DNA of 64,000 bases from Deltaproteobacteria bacterium (GTDB lineage Bacteria; UBA10199; JACPAL01; JAHFST01), in NCBI GenBank assembly GCA_023265625.1, contig JAHFST010000006.1, positions 100,477 through 164,476 on the forward strand, written 5' to 3'. Within the stretch, counting starts at the first letter, position 1; the number at the start of each line of letters is the position of its first letter. This document shows positions 1 to 8,084 of this stretch, in pieces. Made by a program: the position numbers and the translations under genes. The notes beneath the pieces are model-generated. The model searched no databases. It was not told the origin of the DNA and saw nothing but the letters and a program-made list of their open reading frames with translations.

Positions 1-1
1 T

Positions 2-1675
2 ACGAACGTGCAACATGATCTGGGGGTGGAGCTCTCTCATTTGCAGGACGAATTCCTGCATCGAGGCGGGTATGAGCTGCGTTCGAGTGCGGAGCAGGTC
101 TTGACCGGGTTGGGATTTCGCCAGGAAGATTATTTGCGCAAGCTCTCTGAGTTCAGCGGGGGTTTCAAGACCCGGGTGTTGTTGGGCAAGTTGTTGCTTT
201 CCGATGCGGATCTCTACCTGCTCGATGAGCCGACCAACCATTTGGATTTGGCGACTATCCACTGGTTGGCCGATTTTCTCCATAGCTTGCCCAAGACCAT
301 GTTGGTGGTGAGCCATGATCGCGACTTCCTCAATTTTTTGGCCGATCGCATCTTGGTCATTTCCTGCGGCAAGATTCGGGAGTTTCAGGGCAACTATGAT
401 GATTACCGCCGCCAATCGGAGTTGGCCAGCGAGACCGACACCCGCGTGGCCGAAAAGGCGGAGGATCGCATCCGGCAATTGCAACGCTTCGTGGACGGCT
501 TCGGGGCCAAGGCCTCCAAGGCGCGGCAGGCTCATTCGAAGGAGAAGATGATCGAGAAGTTGCGGGAGGAGCAGCAAGGTCTGCATGGCATCGTACAGCG
601 CGACCCGGTCCCTCATTTTGAATTTTCCATCGGGATTCCTTCCAGCCAAAATGTGATTCAAGTGCGGGGACTGGGTAAAAGTTTTGGGGACCAGGAGATT
701 TTTCGCGATGTTGCCTTTCAGCTACGCAAGGGCGAGAGGTTGGCGATTGTGGCGCCTAACGGCGTGGGGAAGACGACCCTGCTCAAGAGCTTGGTGGGGG
801 TTTATCCGCCGACCACCGGTTCGGTCCATTGGGGTTCGTTTTCGCAGTTTGGGTATTTTGCGCAGCAACAGGTGGAGGTGCTGCCCTCCGAAAAAACGAT
901 TTATGATCATCTCTGCAGTGTGACGACCGGAGAACGGTTGAAGGAAGTGCGTCGGGTGATGGGCGGACTACTTTTTTCCGGCGATCTGATTCGGAAAAAG
1001 ATTGGCAGCCTGAGCGGCGGGGAGCAGGCTCGCGTGGTGTTTGGCCAACTCATGCTGCAACAGCCCAATGTCTTGGTGCTCGATGAACCCACCAACCATC
1101 TCGACATCAAGTCGCGTGAGGTCTTGTTGAATGCCCTGAAAAAGTATGAGGGAACGGTGTTGTTCGTCAGCCATGACAAGTTTTTTGTCAGTCAATTGGC
1201 CAATCGGATTCTCCATCTCACCAAAGAACAGACAGAGTTCTACCCCGGCGACTACGACGAATTTTTGCAGAAACATGGCATGGATTATTTGGATCATCAG
1301 GCGCAACGCCTGCAACGGGAAAAGGAAGAAAAATTAGCAAAACAGGGTAGTGGCGTATTGCCATACGCCCCCACAACGCCAGTGGAAACAGCCTCCGTCA
1401 ACAAGGCGGACCGCCGAAAAGTGGAAGCGGACCGTCGGCAAAAGAACCAGCAACGCCTGAAACCACTGCAAGAAAAATTAGCGGAGTGCGAACTCAAGGT
1501 CACCACCCTCGAGACACGATTAAAAGAGGTCAATCGCCTCCTAGCCCATCCCAAACGAGTGGATGGAAAGGTGGATTGGACGGGGATGAAGGAATTGGGT
1601 CAAGAACAGAAGCGCATCGAGGAGAGGTTGCAGACGCTGTATATTGATTGGGAGGTCTTACAACGGGAATTGTAG
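2..1675 (+). CDS. ABC-F family ATPase, 5' end outside window
   Basis: Soluble twin-ATPase of the ABC-F type; family members act on ribosomes, relieving stalling or antibiotic arrest. The frame is open to base 2, so the gene begins upstream and the GTG at 8 is not a credible start. The first Walker A is therefore not visible. Numbering from base 8: NBD1 signature FSGGFKTR near residue 50, Walker B LYLLDEPTNHLD, switch His in VVSHDRDFL; a charged interdomain linker (about 125-195); NBD2 Walker A APNGVGKTT near 250, signature LSGGEQAR and Walker B VLVLDEPTNHLD; a C-terminal charged coiled coil (about 465-550). Residues 447-455 (SGVLPYAPT) are encoded by a palindromic repeat between NBD2 and the coiled coil, and the stop codon lies in another copy. 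The subfamily (Uup, EttA, YbiT) cannot be fixed without the N-terminus. Confidence 0.9.
   Translation, partial: TNVQHDLGVELSHLQDEFLHRGGYELRSSAEQVLTGLGFRQEDYLRKLSEFSGGFKTRVLLGKLLLSDADLYLLDEPTNHLDLATIHWLADFLHSLPKTMLVVSHDRDFLNFLADRILVISCGKIREFQGNYDDYRRQSELASETDTRVAEKAEDRIRQLQRFVDGFGAKASKARQAHSKEKMIEKLREEQQGLHGIVQRDPVPHFEFSIGIPSSQNVIQVRGLGKSFGDQEIFRDVAFQLRKGERLAIVAPNGVGKTTLLKSLVGVYPPTTGSVHWGSFSQFGYFAQQQVEVLPSEKTIYDHLCSVTTGERLKEVRRVMGGLLFSGDLIRKKIGSLSGGEQARVVFGQLMLQQPNVLVLDEPTNHLDIKSREVLLNALKKYEGTVLFVSHDKFFVSQLANRILHLTKEQTEFYPGDYDEFLQKHGMDYLDHQAQRLQREKEEKLAKQGSGVLPYAPTTPVETASVNKADRRKVEADRRQKNQQRLKPLQEKLAECELKVTTLETRLKEVNRLLAHPKRVDGKVDWTGMKELGQEQKRIEERLQTLYIDWEVLQREL
1347..1374. repeat. Intragenic palindromic repeat, GTAGGGGCG family
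   Basis: A 28-bp imperfect palindrome running from GTAGTGGCG to CGCCCCCAC inside the ABC-F gene. It matches the intergenic copy at 38679-38706 at 25 of 28 positions. Read in the gene's frame it gives the peptide core GVLPYAP. It lies in the variable region before the C-terminal coiled coil, where an insertion should be tolerated. Confidence 0.8.
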
Positions 1676-1719
1676 GGGCGCAATTTATTGCGCCCGGGCG
1701 TGATGCATCACGCCCCTAC
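1672..1719. repeat. Palindromic repeat carrying convergent stop codons
   Basis: A 48-bp element bounded by GTAGGGGCG and CGCCCCTAC, made of two adjacent hairpin units (GGGCGCAA/TTGCGCCC and GGGCGTGA/TCACGCCC). The TAG of the ABC-F gene (1673-1675) and the TGA of the convergent DUF971 gene (1708-1710) both lie inside it. It could also act as a bidirectional hairpin, but no U-tract follows, so a terminator is not claimed. Confidence 0.85.
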
Positions 1720-2046
1720 AGAATTTGTCACCAATTGCCGCAGATAATCAAACGTATAAATTCCCGTGTCATGCCCATCCCTCCAGCGTAGTCCCAGTGC
1801 GTAGTTCCCGACCTTAAACAAATCCTGGGCCTCTTCCGCATAGGGAGGAAGTGACTTGAAAGAAGGGAGTTGCATCGGATTGGGGGCCTCCATGGGGAGC
1901 CGTTCTCCCTTGCAGAGGGCGCAGGGGCATTCGCGGCGCAACAGGCCAAAGGGCAGCGTGCCGGTAAAACCATCCGACCATTCGAGGGTGAGACCGGCGG
2001 GTTGGGCTGATTTTGTGACGGCTTTTAGGGTTGCTGTGTCGGACAT
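1708..2046 (-). CDS. DUF971 (gamma-butyrobetaine hydroxylase N-terminal-like) protein
   Basis: Small protein of about 112 residues made of one DUF971 domain, the N-terminal fold of gamma-butyrobetaine hydroxylase, which also occurs alone in bacteria and fused to ApbC/Mrp-type ATPases. Visible hallmarks are the LEWSDG segment, the Cys motif LRRECPCALCKGE and the late GLRWRDGHDTGIYTFDYLR segment. The three cysteines may bind metal; that is inference. The ATG at 2046 is preferred, because the longer open frame to 2148 adds 34 atypical residues and runs into a repeat. It converges on the ABC-F gene. No iron-sulfur assembly gene is adjacent, so its partner is unknown. Confidence 0.8.
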   Translation of the reverse strand: MSDTATLKAVTKSAQPAGLTLEWSDGFTGTLPFGLLRRECPCALCKGERLPMEAPNPMQLPSFKSLPPYAEEAQDLFKVGNYALGLRWRDGHDTGIYTFDYLRQLVTNSVGA

Positions 2047-2090
2047 GGGGGGGGTATAGGATAGGAGATTATTGAAAGCAAGAGGGGTCT

Positions 2091-2164
2091 GTAGGGGCGC
2101 ACCCATGTGTGCGCCCTCATCCCGGTGACCGCGATTTGGGGCAGACACATGGGTCTGCCCCTAC
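2091..2164. repeat. Composite palindromic repeat, GTAGGGGCG family
   Basis: A 74-bp intergenic element starting GTAGGGGCGCACCC and ending GGGTCTGCCCCTAC. It contains two hairpin units (GGGCGCAC/GTGTGCGCCC and GGGGCAGAC/GTCTGCCCC) around a short spacer. The element at 28144-28216 has the same layout, spacer included, which marks this as a defined composite form rather than chance self-complementarity. Confidence 0.85.
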
Positions 2165-2206
2165 ATGACCGGGTATAGGCGAAAAAAACAGGAGATTAGA
2201 AAAATT

Positions 2207-3199
2207 ATGAACCATCGTCCTTTCGGCAAAACAAACAGATCCATTTCCGAAATCGGCTACGGCAGCTGGGCCATCGGGGGCATGTGGGGCCCATTGGATG
2301 ATGCCCAGGCGAAGCAGTCGCTACATCAGGCGATCGAATGTGGTGTCAATTTTATCGACACCGCCGCCGTCTATGGAGATGGCCACAGCGAGCAGTTGAT
2401 CGGCAAGGTGGTCCAGGAGCGGCGCAAGCGGGAGCAGATTTTTATTGCGACGAAGGTTATGCCCAAAAACTATCAGTGGCCGGCTCGGGAGAAAGATCCG
2501 GCGAACGAGGTTTTCCCCCGCGCCTGGATTCGCGAGATGACCGAGCGGAGTCTGAAGAATTTGCGCAGTGATTATGTTGACCTACAGCAACTCCATGTCT
2601 GGACGCCGCGCTGGTTGCAGGAGACCGAGTGGTTGGAGGAGCTGCGGCAGTTGAAGGAGGAGGGAAAGGTTCGGGCCTTTGGGGTGTCCGTTAACGATCA
2701 TGATGCCGACAGTGCCATGAGCCTGGTGGCCAGTGGGTTGATTGATTCGATTCAGATTATCTACAATATCTTTGAACAACGCCCCGCTGAACGGCTGTTT
2801 CCCCTGTGCCAAGAGAAACAGGTGGCGGTGATTGTGCGCGTCCCGTTTGACGAAGGAGGGTTGACGGGAGTCCTGACGCCGACCATGACCTTTCATAAGA
2901 AGGACTGGCGTCGTTTTTATTTCAAGCCGGCGCATTTGCGGGAGACGTGCGAACGGGTTGAAATTGTAAAAAAAATATTGGAAGGTGAGTCGATGACTCT
3001 GCCGGAAGTGGCGCTGCGTTTTTGTCTGGCCCATCCGGCGGTCTCCACGGTGATCCCGGGGATGCGGACGCCCGCCCATGTGACGAGCAATTGTGCGGTG
3101 TCGGACGGAAGGTCGCTCTCGGAAGGATTGTTAAAGAGTTTGCAAGCGCAGGCCTGGCCGAGGAATTTTTATCCGAATTGGGACAAAGAGGGCCTATAG
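2207..3199 (+). CDS. Aldo/keto reductase family oxidoreductase
   Basis: NAD(P)H-dependent (beta/alpha)8-barrel oxidoreductase of 330 residues, a usual length for the family. The catalytic tetrad is visible: D51 and Y56 in FIDTAAVYGDG, K83 in ATKVMPK and H130 in LQQLHVW. The C-terminal SNCAVSDG region corresponds to the family's cofactor end. The ATG at 2207 follows AGGAG at 2190; the longer frame back to 2165 starts inside a repeat and is rejected. A pterin dehydratase gene starts 11 bases downstream, so the two are probably co-transcribed. The substrate cannot be told from sequence; the class covers sugars, aldehydes and ketones. Confidence 0.9.
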   Translation: MNHRPFGKTNRSISEIGYGSWAIGGMWGPLDDAQAKQSLHQAIECGVNFIDTAAVYGDGHSEQLIGKVVQERRKREQIFIATKVMPKNYQWPAREKDPANEVFPRAWIREMTERSLKNLRSDYVDLQQLHVWTPRWLQETEWLEELRQLKEEGKVRAFGVSVNDHDADSAMSLVASGLIDSIQIIYNIFEQRPAERLFPLCQEKQVAVIVRVPFDEGGLTGVLTPTMTFHKKDWRRFYFKPAHLRETCERVEIVKKILEGESMTLPEVALRFCLAHPAVSTVIPGMRTPAHVTSNCAVSDGRSLSEGLLKSLQAQAWPRNFYPNWDKEGL

Positions 3200-3210
3200 G
3201 GGGATTATTT

Positions 3211-3507
3211 ATGGCAAATAATGCAAAGCTTCTCACCGGTGAAGAAATTGAAATCAAGCTAGGCATTATTCCCAACTGGGAGCGGGTGGGCAACGCGATT
3301 CGTTGTTACAAGAAATTGGAAAACTTCATGGCCTGCCTCAAGTTTGCCAATAAGGTGGGGGCCCTTGCCGAGGAGATGGATCATCATCCGGATATCTTGA
3401 TCCATAAATATCGCAGTGTGACCTTGACCCTCACCACCCACGATGCCGGGGGCTTGACGTCGTTGGATTTTGAACTGGCCCGGCAAATTGACGCCATCCC
3501 GGCATGA
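3211..3507 (+). CDS. 4a-hydroxytetrahydrobiopterin dehydratase (pterin carbinolamine dehydratase)
   Basis: Small cytosolic enzyme of 98 residues that dehydrates 4a-hydroxytetrahydropterin, recycling the cofactor of aromatic amino acid hydroxylases. The active-site signature is H58-H59-P60 in EEMDHHPDI, followed by LTTHDAGGLTSLDFELA, both characteristic of the family. The ATG at 3211 is preceded by AGGGGGA at 3198-3204, overlapping the stop of the reductase gene upstream. Its own stop overlaps the next start as ATGA. No aromatic hydroxylase is seen nearby, so a pterin-linked role is taken from the family only. Confidence 0.9.
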   Translation: MANNAKLLTGEEIEIKLGIIPNWERVGNAIRCYKKLENFMACLKFANKVGALAEEMDHHPDILIHKYRSVTLTLTTHDAGGLTSLDFELARQIDAIPA

Positions 3508-3806
3508 AGACTTATCGATCCTTTGCGGATTTTTACCCCTTCTACCTTTCCCAACATCAGCATCCCATGTGCCGTCGGTTGCATTTTATTGGCAGCTGCG
3601 CGGTTTTGTTGTCGGCCATGGTGATTTTAGGGGCGAGGCGTTGGGATCTGATCTGGCTCTTGCCCGTTCTTGGTTACGGCTTCGCCTGGGCGGGACATTG
3701 TTTCTTTGAGAAAAACCGGCCGGCCACCTTTCAGTATCCTTTGTATAGTTTGATGGGAGATTGGGTGATGTTTGGGGAGATCTTGTTTGGCCGTATCAGG
3801 CTTTAA
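3504..3806 (+). CDS. DUF962/Mpo1-like small membrane protein
   Basis: A 100-residue protein of the DUF962 (Mpo1-like) family. Conserved segments include FYPFYLSQHQHPMCRRLHF, GYGFAWAGHCFFEKNRPA and YPLYSLMGDWVMF. Two to three hydrophobic segments (about 27-45 and 48-66) indicate an inner-membrane protein. Yeast Mpo1 is an iron-dependent dioxygenase of 2-hydroxy fatty acids, and the conserved His residues (QHQHP, GH) fit metal binding, but activity of the short bacterial forms is an inference. It overlaps the pterin dehydratase gene by four bases (ATGA), so translation is probably coupled. Confidence 0.85.
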   Translation: MKTYRSFADFYPFYLSQHQHPMCRRLHFIGSCAVLLSAMVILGARRWDLIWLLPVLGYGFAWAGHCFFEKNRPATFQYPLYSLMGDWVMFGEILFGRIRL

Positions 3807-3880
3807 ACGGTCAATATTATAAAAGAATTGGATTTATTAATAATTGGTGCTAATATTTCTATTAAATAGGAATTTTTAGT

Positions 3881-5224
3881 ATGAAAAGGGCTATTTTAGA
3901 AAAAATGGAGGCGTGGAAGGAGAAAATCCCTCGCAAACCGCTCCTGTTGAGAGGAGCCCGACAGACGGGGAAAACCTACCTGTTAAAGGCCTTTGGGGCC
4001 TCTTTCCCGAAGGCTCACTACGTCAATTTTGAAGAGGATCCCTTGGTCGAGAAGGTCTTTGAGCAGGATCTCAAGCCGGGGCGCATTGTGAAGGAACTTT
4101 CGTTTCATCTCAATACCCCCATCGATATTCAAAGGGACCTCCTGATTTTCGATGAGATTCAATCCGCCCCCCGGGCCCTGACCAGTCTCAAGTATTTTGC
4201 GGAAGAGATGCCGGGGTTCGCCCTCTGTGCCGCCGGGTCTCTTTTGGGGGTTCATTTGAGCCCCGCTTCGTTTCCGGTAGGAAAGGTGGAGGAATTCTCC
4301 ATGAGGCCGATGTCGTTCCAGGAATTTCTCTTGGGCATTGGTGATCAAAGGTCCTTTGATTTTATCCAACAACTCAAGGCGGGGGACTCCATCCCGGAGG
4401 TGATTCATGCACAGCTCTGGGATCAATTAAAAGTTTACTTTGTGGTGGGGGGATTGCCGGAAGTGGTGGCCACCTATGCCCAGAATCAAGACAACCCTTT
4501 TGTCGCCTTGGAAAGGGTGCGTCAACGGCAGGAAGGCTTGGTGATTGGTTATCTGGCCGACATGGCCAAGCATTCGGGAAAAGAAAACTCTATGCACTTG
4601 GAACGCTTGTGGCGCCAGATCCCTTCCCAATTGGCCAGAGAACAGGGGGGCTCGGCCCCGAAATTTAAATTTAAAGGGGTGGTGCCGGGAATGAAGGGGT
4701 TTTCGCAAATGGCCGGGGCGATTGATTGGTTAAAAAAGGCGGAGCTGATCTTGCCGGTCAACATGGTGACGAGAGGGCAGCTCCCTTTTTCGGCCTATGC
4801 CAAGGAGAATTTTTTCAAGCTCTACCTCTTTGATGTCGGCCTTTTGGGGGCCCTCAGTCGTCTCCCTCCGAAGACCTTGCTGGATTACGGCTATGGGAGT
4901 TACCAGGGCTATTTTGCGGAAAATTTTGTGGCCCAGGAATTTGTGACGGCCGGCGAGCGAGAACTTTTTTATTGGAGGGAGGGAACCGCCGAAGTCGAAT
5001 TTTTGCGGGAGAGCAACGGCAGGGTCCTGCCCATCGAGGTGAAATCGGGTTGGGTGACGAAGGCCAAGAGCCTGTCGGTCTTTGCTGCAAAATATCGTCC
5101 TGACTACCGAACGATCATGAGCGCCTGGCCTCCCCAGTGGGACGAGCAGAACAAAGTCCACCACTACCCCCTCTATCTGGCGGGGCGTTTTCCGCTCTCC
5201 TCCCCTGTCCTTGCTACCAGCTGA
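3881..5224 (+). CDS. AAA ATPase with C-terminal DUF4143-type domain
   Basis: A 447-residue stand-alone ATPase of the AAA_14/DUF4143 group. Walker A is LRGARQTGKTYLL (K31) and Walker B LLIFDEIQ (D91, E92). A sensor-like Ser follows in LCAAGSLLG. The C-terminal part ends in YWREGTAEVEFL...VLPIEVKSG, a spacing resembling a PD-(D/E)xK nuclease-like core. These proteins are widespread accessory genes without a settled role; an antitoxin-like or selfish function has been suggested. The leader (3807-3880) is very AT-rich compared with neighbouring genes. Two relatives lie at 9723 and 24560. It stands alone, with no shared operon. Confidence 0.88.
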   Translation: MKRAILEKMEAWKEKIPRKPLLLRGARQTGKTYLLKAFGASFPKAHYVNFEEDPLVEKVFEQDLKPGRIVKELSFHLNTPIDIQRDLLIFDEIQSAPRALTSLKYFAEEMPGFALCAAGSLLGVHLSPASFPVGKVEEFSMRPMSFQEFLLGIGDQRSFDFIQQLKAGDSIPEVIHAQLWDQLKVYFVVGGLPEVVATYAQNQDNPFVALERVRQRQEGLVIGYLADMAKHSGKENSMHLERLWRQIPSQLAREQGGSAPKFKFKGVVPGMKGFSQMAGAIDWLKKAELILPVNMVTRGQLPFSAYAKENFFKLYLFDVGLLGALSRLPPKTLLDYGYGSYQGYFAENFVAQEFVTAGERELFYWREGTAEVEFLRESNGRVLPIEVKSGWVTKAKSLSVFAAKYRPDYRTIMSAWPPQWDEQNKVHHYPLYLAGRFPLSSPVLATS

Positions 5225-5334
5225 TGTGAGGATTGGGTGAAGTTTGGGGGAGAGCTTGCGCGGCAGGATTAAATTTTAGAAAAAATGAAAAATCTTCAAA
5301 AATCACGCAACCAATTCAGCGATGAGTCGATGCC

Positions 5335-7395
5335 ATGCCTATGAACTTGCCACTACCTCCCATGACTGCCACCCAAAAACTCCTGGCCCACGCGGTCGGG
5401 CTTGCTTCGGTTCAGGCCGGAGATGTGATCAGTCTCCCGATTGACTGGGCCATCGCCAGTGAACTGGCGCTTAAGGGGATGTTGGTGACCAATCGTCAGT
5501 TGGGGGAACCGGCGCTGGCGCGGGAAGATCGGTTTTTTCTGGCGGTCGATCATACGGTTTCCCCTTTTCGTGACCCGGGTGATTATACAGTCAATGCGAA
5601 AGGTCTGATCGCCTTGGCCGAGGGTTTCCGTCGGCGTTATCCAGGGATTCGTTTTGCGGGGGCCAATGAAACCATCCTTCATACATTTCCTTTTGAGAGG
5701 CTGTTTCGTCCCGGTGATGTCGTGGTCGGGGCGGACTCTCATTCTATCTATCACGGTGGATTGGGGGCCTTTTCCATCGGGCTTGGGGCGGCGGATGTCA
5801 TGGCCGCGATGGTGATGGGGAAATTTTTACTCCGGGTCCCGGAGGCGATTCGGATTGATATTGAGGGAGAACTGCCGACGATGCTCACCGGTAAGGATCT
5901 CATCCTGGCCATCTTGCAGCGCTTCAAACGTAACACCATCGCGATGGAGCGCACGGTCGAATATGGCGGGGAGGGTTTGCGGCATCTCTCCGTCTCGGCG
6001 CGCGGCACCCTTTGCAACATGGGGGCGGAGTTTGGGGCGATGACCTCGTTTGTGATCCCGGATGAGGTCGTGGCGCGATTTTTGGCGACACGTCGCGGCG
6101 AGTTTAATCAGGGAGGGGTTTACTTCCGCCCCGATGAAGCGGCGGCCTATGTGGCACGCGAGGTGATGACACTTGGTTTGGATATGGCCCCTCGGGTGGC
6201 GGTACATCCTAGTCCGGACAATGTTTATGCGGTAAACGATGAGCCAGTCGCCGGTAAGGTTTTTGATATTGCGTTTGTTGGGAGTTGTACGGCCACCCCG
6301 GAGGAATTTGTTTTGGCGGCCCTGACGGCGGATGCGGCCCTGCGTGCCGGGTGGACGCCCGTTGACAGTGGTAATCCGATGGCCCGGATGTTTTCTCCCA
6401 GTTCGGCAAACATTGCGGCCATGTTGCAGACCCATGGTTTGATTGACCCGCTGGAGCGTGCCGGTTTCAAGGTGGGTCGATCCGGATGCAGTTTTTGTCT
6501 GGGGGTGGATGGTTCCGCCGCTCCTGCCGGCGCTTGGCTCTTAGGGACGCACAATCGAACCTTTGAAAATCGCACCGGAAAGGGATCGTTTTCCATGGCG
6601 TCCAATGCGGCCGTTGTCATGGCGTCGTCGTTTGGCATGCGGGTGCGAGACCCTCGAGAACTTTTGCCCCATTTCGACCAAGAGCGATATGACAGAATTA
6701 TGGCGGAGCTGCGCGGGAGAGATTTGGCCGTTGAGTTCAACTATGCAGAGCCTGTGTCCGTAGCCGACCGACAGGTCTCTGCTACATCCGCGGTGCCAGG
6801 AGCAACGGGGCCGGTCGTGTCGACGATTTGCTCCAAGGTGGTCCGGTTTGGAGACAATGTGGATACCGATGCCATTATCGCCGGTCGATTCTGCCATATT
6901 GAGGATGTTAGAGAATTAGGCCGTCACGCCTTTGAGAATGATAGGGGAGAAGGTGTATTTGCCCAAAAAGTGGAGGCGGAGGGGCACGGTATTGTGGCGG
7001 CGGGAGAGGGTTGGGGATCGGGGAGTTCGCGGGAGGAGGCTGTTTACGCCCTGATTGGGGCGGGCGTGAAATTGGTGTTAGCCAAGAGCCTTGCCTTCAT
7101 CCATCGGCGTAATCTGGTCAATCAGAACCTGCCGTTTAGACTCATTCACCCGCAAGATCACCTCCTTTACGACGAGCTCGTTCAGGAAGGTTCCGAGCTG
7201 CAGGTTGATCTCGTCAAAAATCAACTCTATGTGACCGGTCAACCGGAGCGGGTCGTTCGTTTGCTCCCCTTGTTTCCCGAGGAAGTGGCCATTCAAGGCA
7301 TGGGCGGCTTGGCGGAGGCCTATCGGGCGCATGGTGTGGGTACTCTTGGGGCGATTCAAGATGAGGCCCGACAGATTGAAGCTTTTTTGGGTTAG
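5335..7395 (+). CDS. Aconitase-family hydro-lyase, large and small subunits fused
   Basis: A 686-residue protein joining an aconitase/3-isopropylmalate dehydratase large-subunit domain (about 1-460) to the swivel small-subunit domain (about 495-686). Three cysteines can hold the [4Fe-4S] cluster: C318 in VGSCTATPEEF, and C385 and C388 in SGCSFCLG. Substrate-loop motifs include VVGADSHSIYHGGLGAFSIG and, in the swivel domain, VDTDAIIAGRF and GSGSSREEAVYAL. LeuC and LeuD are usually separate in bacteria, and no leuA or leuB lies nearby, so the substrate (isopropylmalate, homoaconitate, methylcitrate or another) is open. The ATG at 5335 has no clear ribosome site; the ATG at 5362 is an alternative. 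It converges on the nucleotidyltransferase gene with overlapping stops. Confidence 0.85.
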   Translation: MPMNLPLPPMTATQKLLAHAVGLASVQAGDVISLPIDWAIASELALKGMLVTNRQLGEPALAREDRFFLAVDHTVSPFRDPGDYTVNAKGLIALAEGFRRRYPGIRFAGANETILHTFPFERLFRPGDVVVGADSHSIYHGGLGAFSIGLGAADVMAAMVMGKFLLRVPEAIRIDIEGELPTMLTGKDLILAILQRFKRNTIAMERTVEYGGEGLRHLSVSARGTLCNMGAEFGAMTSFVIPDEVVARFLATRRGEFNQGGVYFRPDEAAAYVAREVMTLGLDMAPRVAVHPSPDNVYAVNDEPVAGKVFDIAFVGSCTATPEEFVLAALTADAALRAGWTPVDSGNPMARMFSPSSANIAAMLQTHGLIDPLERAGFKVGRSGCSFCLGVDGSAAPAGAWLLGTHNRTFENRTGKGSFSMASNAAVVMASSFGMRVRDPRELLPHFDQERYDRIMAELRGRDLAVEFNYAEPVSVADRQVSATSAVPGATGPVVSTICSKVVRFGDNVDTDAIIAGRFCHIEDVRELGRHAFENDRGEGVFAQKVEAEGHGIVAAGEGWGSGSSREEAVYALIGAGVKLVLAKSLAFIHRRNLVNQNLPFRLIHPQDHLLYDELVQEGSELQVDLVKNQLYVTGQPERVVRLLPLFPEEVAIQGMGGLAEAYRAHGVGTLGAIQDEARQIEAFLG

Positions 7396-7883
7396 TTTTT
7401 GGGATTTTTTTGTCGATCAAGGATAACTCTTAATTCTCTGAGTGTTGCCTTATCTTTATCCCGATTGAGTGTCTCTTTGGTCTTGATGAGATCTTCCAAT
7501 CCAATCAATTTGCAACGATGTCCATAGAGTTCGACGGCGATGCAATTTTTCAAAACGTTTTCATAATTTCCCACTCCAGCAATCTCCCCCAGGATGTCGA
7601 GGCCGCCAAGATCCGTTTGTAGATAGATGTTCTTGAGGTGACTTGTTTCCTGGGGGATCTCAAGGAAGGAGAATTTTTGCGGTGTTTCACGATGCACTGG
7701 ATGGTAAGGAGCCAGGCAACGGCGCAGTGTTTCGACCTGATCTGGCCGAACCACCATGCAGACATCCACGTCATGGGTGATTTGCGAGGCTCCATATAGG
7801 ATGGCGGCCATGCCTCCGACCAATAAAAAATCAATATTATGGTCGAGCAGGAGTTTGAGTAGATCGTTTAAGTTGTTGCTCAT
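7392..7883 (-). CDS. Nucleotidyltransferase-fold protein (MNT/AbiEii-like)
   Basis: A 163-residue protein with the minimal nucleotidyltransferase signature: GG at 23-24 in FLLVGGMAAILYG, and metal-binding D38 and D40 in THDVDV. The C-terminal region (KLIGLEDLIKTKETLNRDKD) is typical of this family, found in many toxin-antitoxin or abortive-infection loci. The gene overlaps the 3' end of a small upstream gene by 47 bases, so the two are almost certainly translated together. Whether it modifies a protein or RNA, and whether it acts as toxin or antitoxin, cannot be read from the sequence. Confidence 0.82.
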   Translation of the reverse strand: MSNNLNDLLKLLLDHNIDFLLVGGMAAILYGASQITHDVDVCMVVRPDQVETLRRCLAPYHPVHRETPQKFSFLEIPQETSHLKNIYLQTDLGGLDILGEIAGVGNYENVLKNCIAVELYGHRCKLIGLEDLIKTKETLNRDKDKATLRELRVILDRQKNPKN

Positions 7884-8043
7884 ACTGTTGGCCTGCCTTC
7901 CTGAGTTCCAAAACCAGATTCAGGGCGCGTTGATGATTTGTCAGGCGCTGTTCTAGGGAGAGCGAAAGATTGTAGTTGGTGAGACTTAAATCGATGCCAA
8001 AATCCTGAGCCTCTTGTTCCACTTTGGAGAGTTTGCAATCCAT
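7837..8043 (-). CDS. Small partner protein of the nucleotidyltransferase
   Basis: A 68-residue soluble, largely helical protein beginning MDCKLSKVEQEAQDFGIDL. Its 3' end overlaps the nucleotidyltransferase start by 47 bases in another frame. Small proteins with a similar EQEA..FGID opening commonly precede this type of nucleotidyltransferase, so it is taken as a real partner. No DNA-binding or catalytic motif is visible. It could be the antitoxin or a scaffold of the pair. Its start lies 42 bases from the divergent flippase-like gene, so both promoters must fit in that gap or within the coding ends. Confidence 0.7.
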   Translation of the reverse strand: MDCKLSKVEQEAQDFGIDLSLTNYNLSLSLEQRLTNHQRALNLVLELRKAGQQYEQQLKRSTQTPARP

Positions 8044-8084
8044 TAAGATTCATCATAGGACGGAACCTCTCAAAGTGCAACCGT

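Noticed and set aside
1672..1719. Rho-independent terminator at the ABC-F stop
   Set aside because: Strong hairpins are present but no T-run follows on either strand; the element is a member of the dispersed repeat family.
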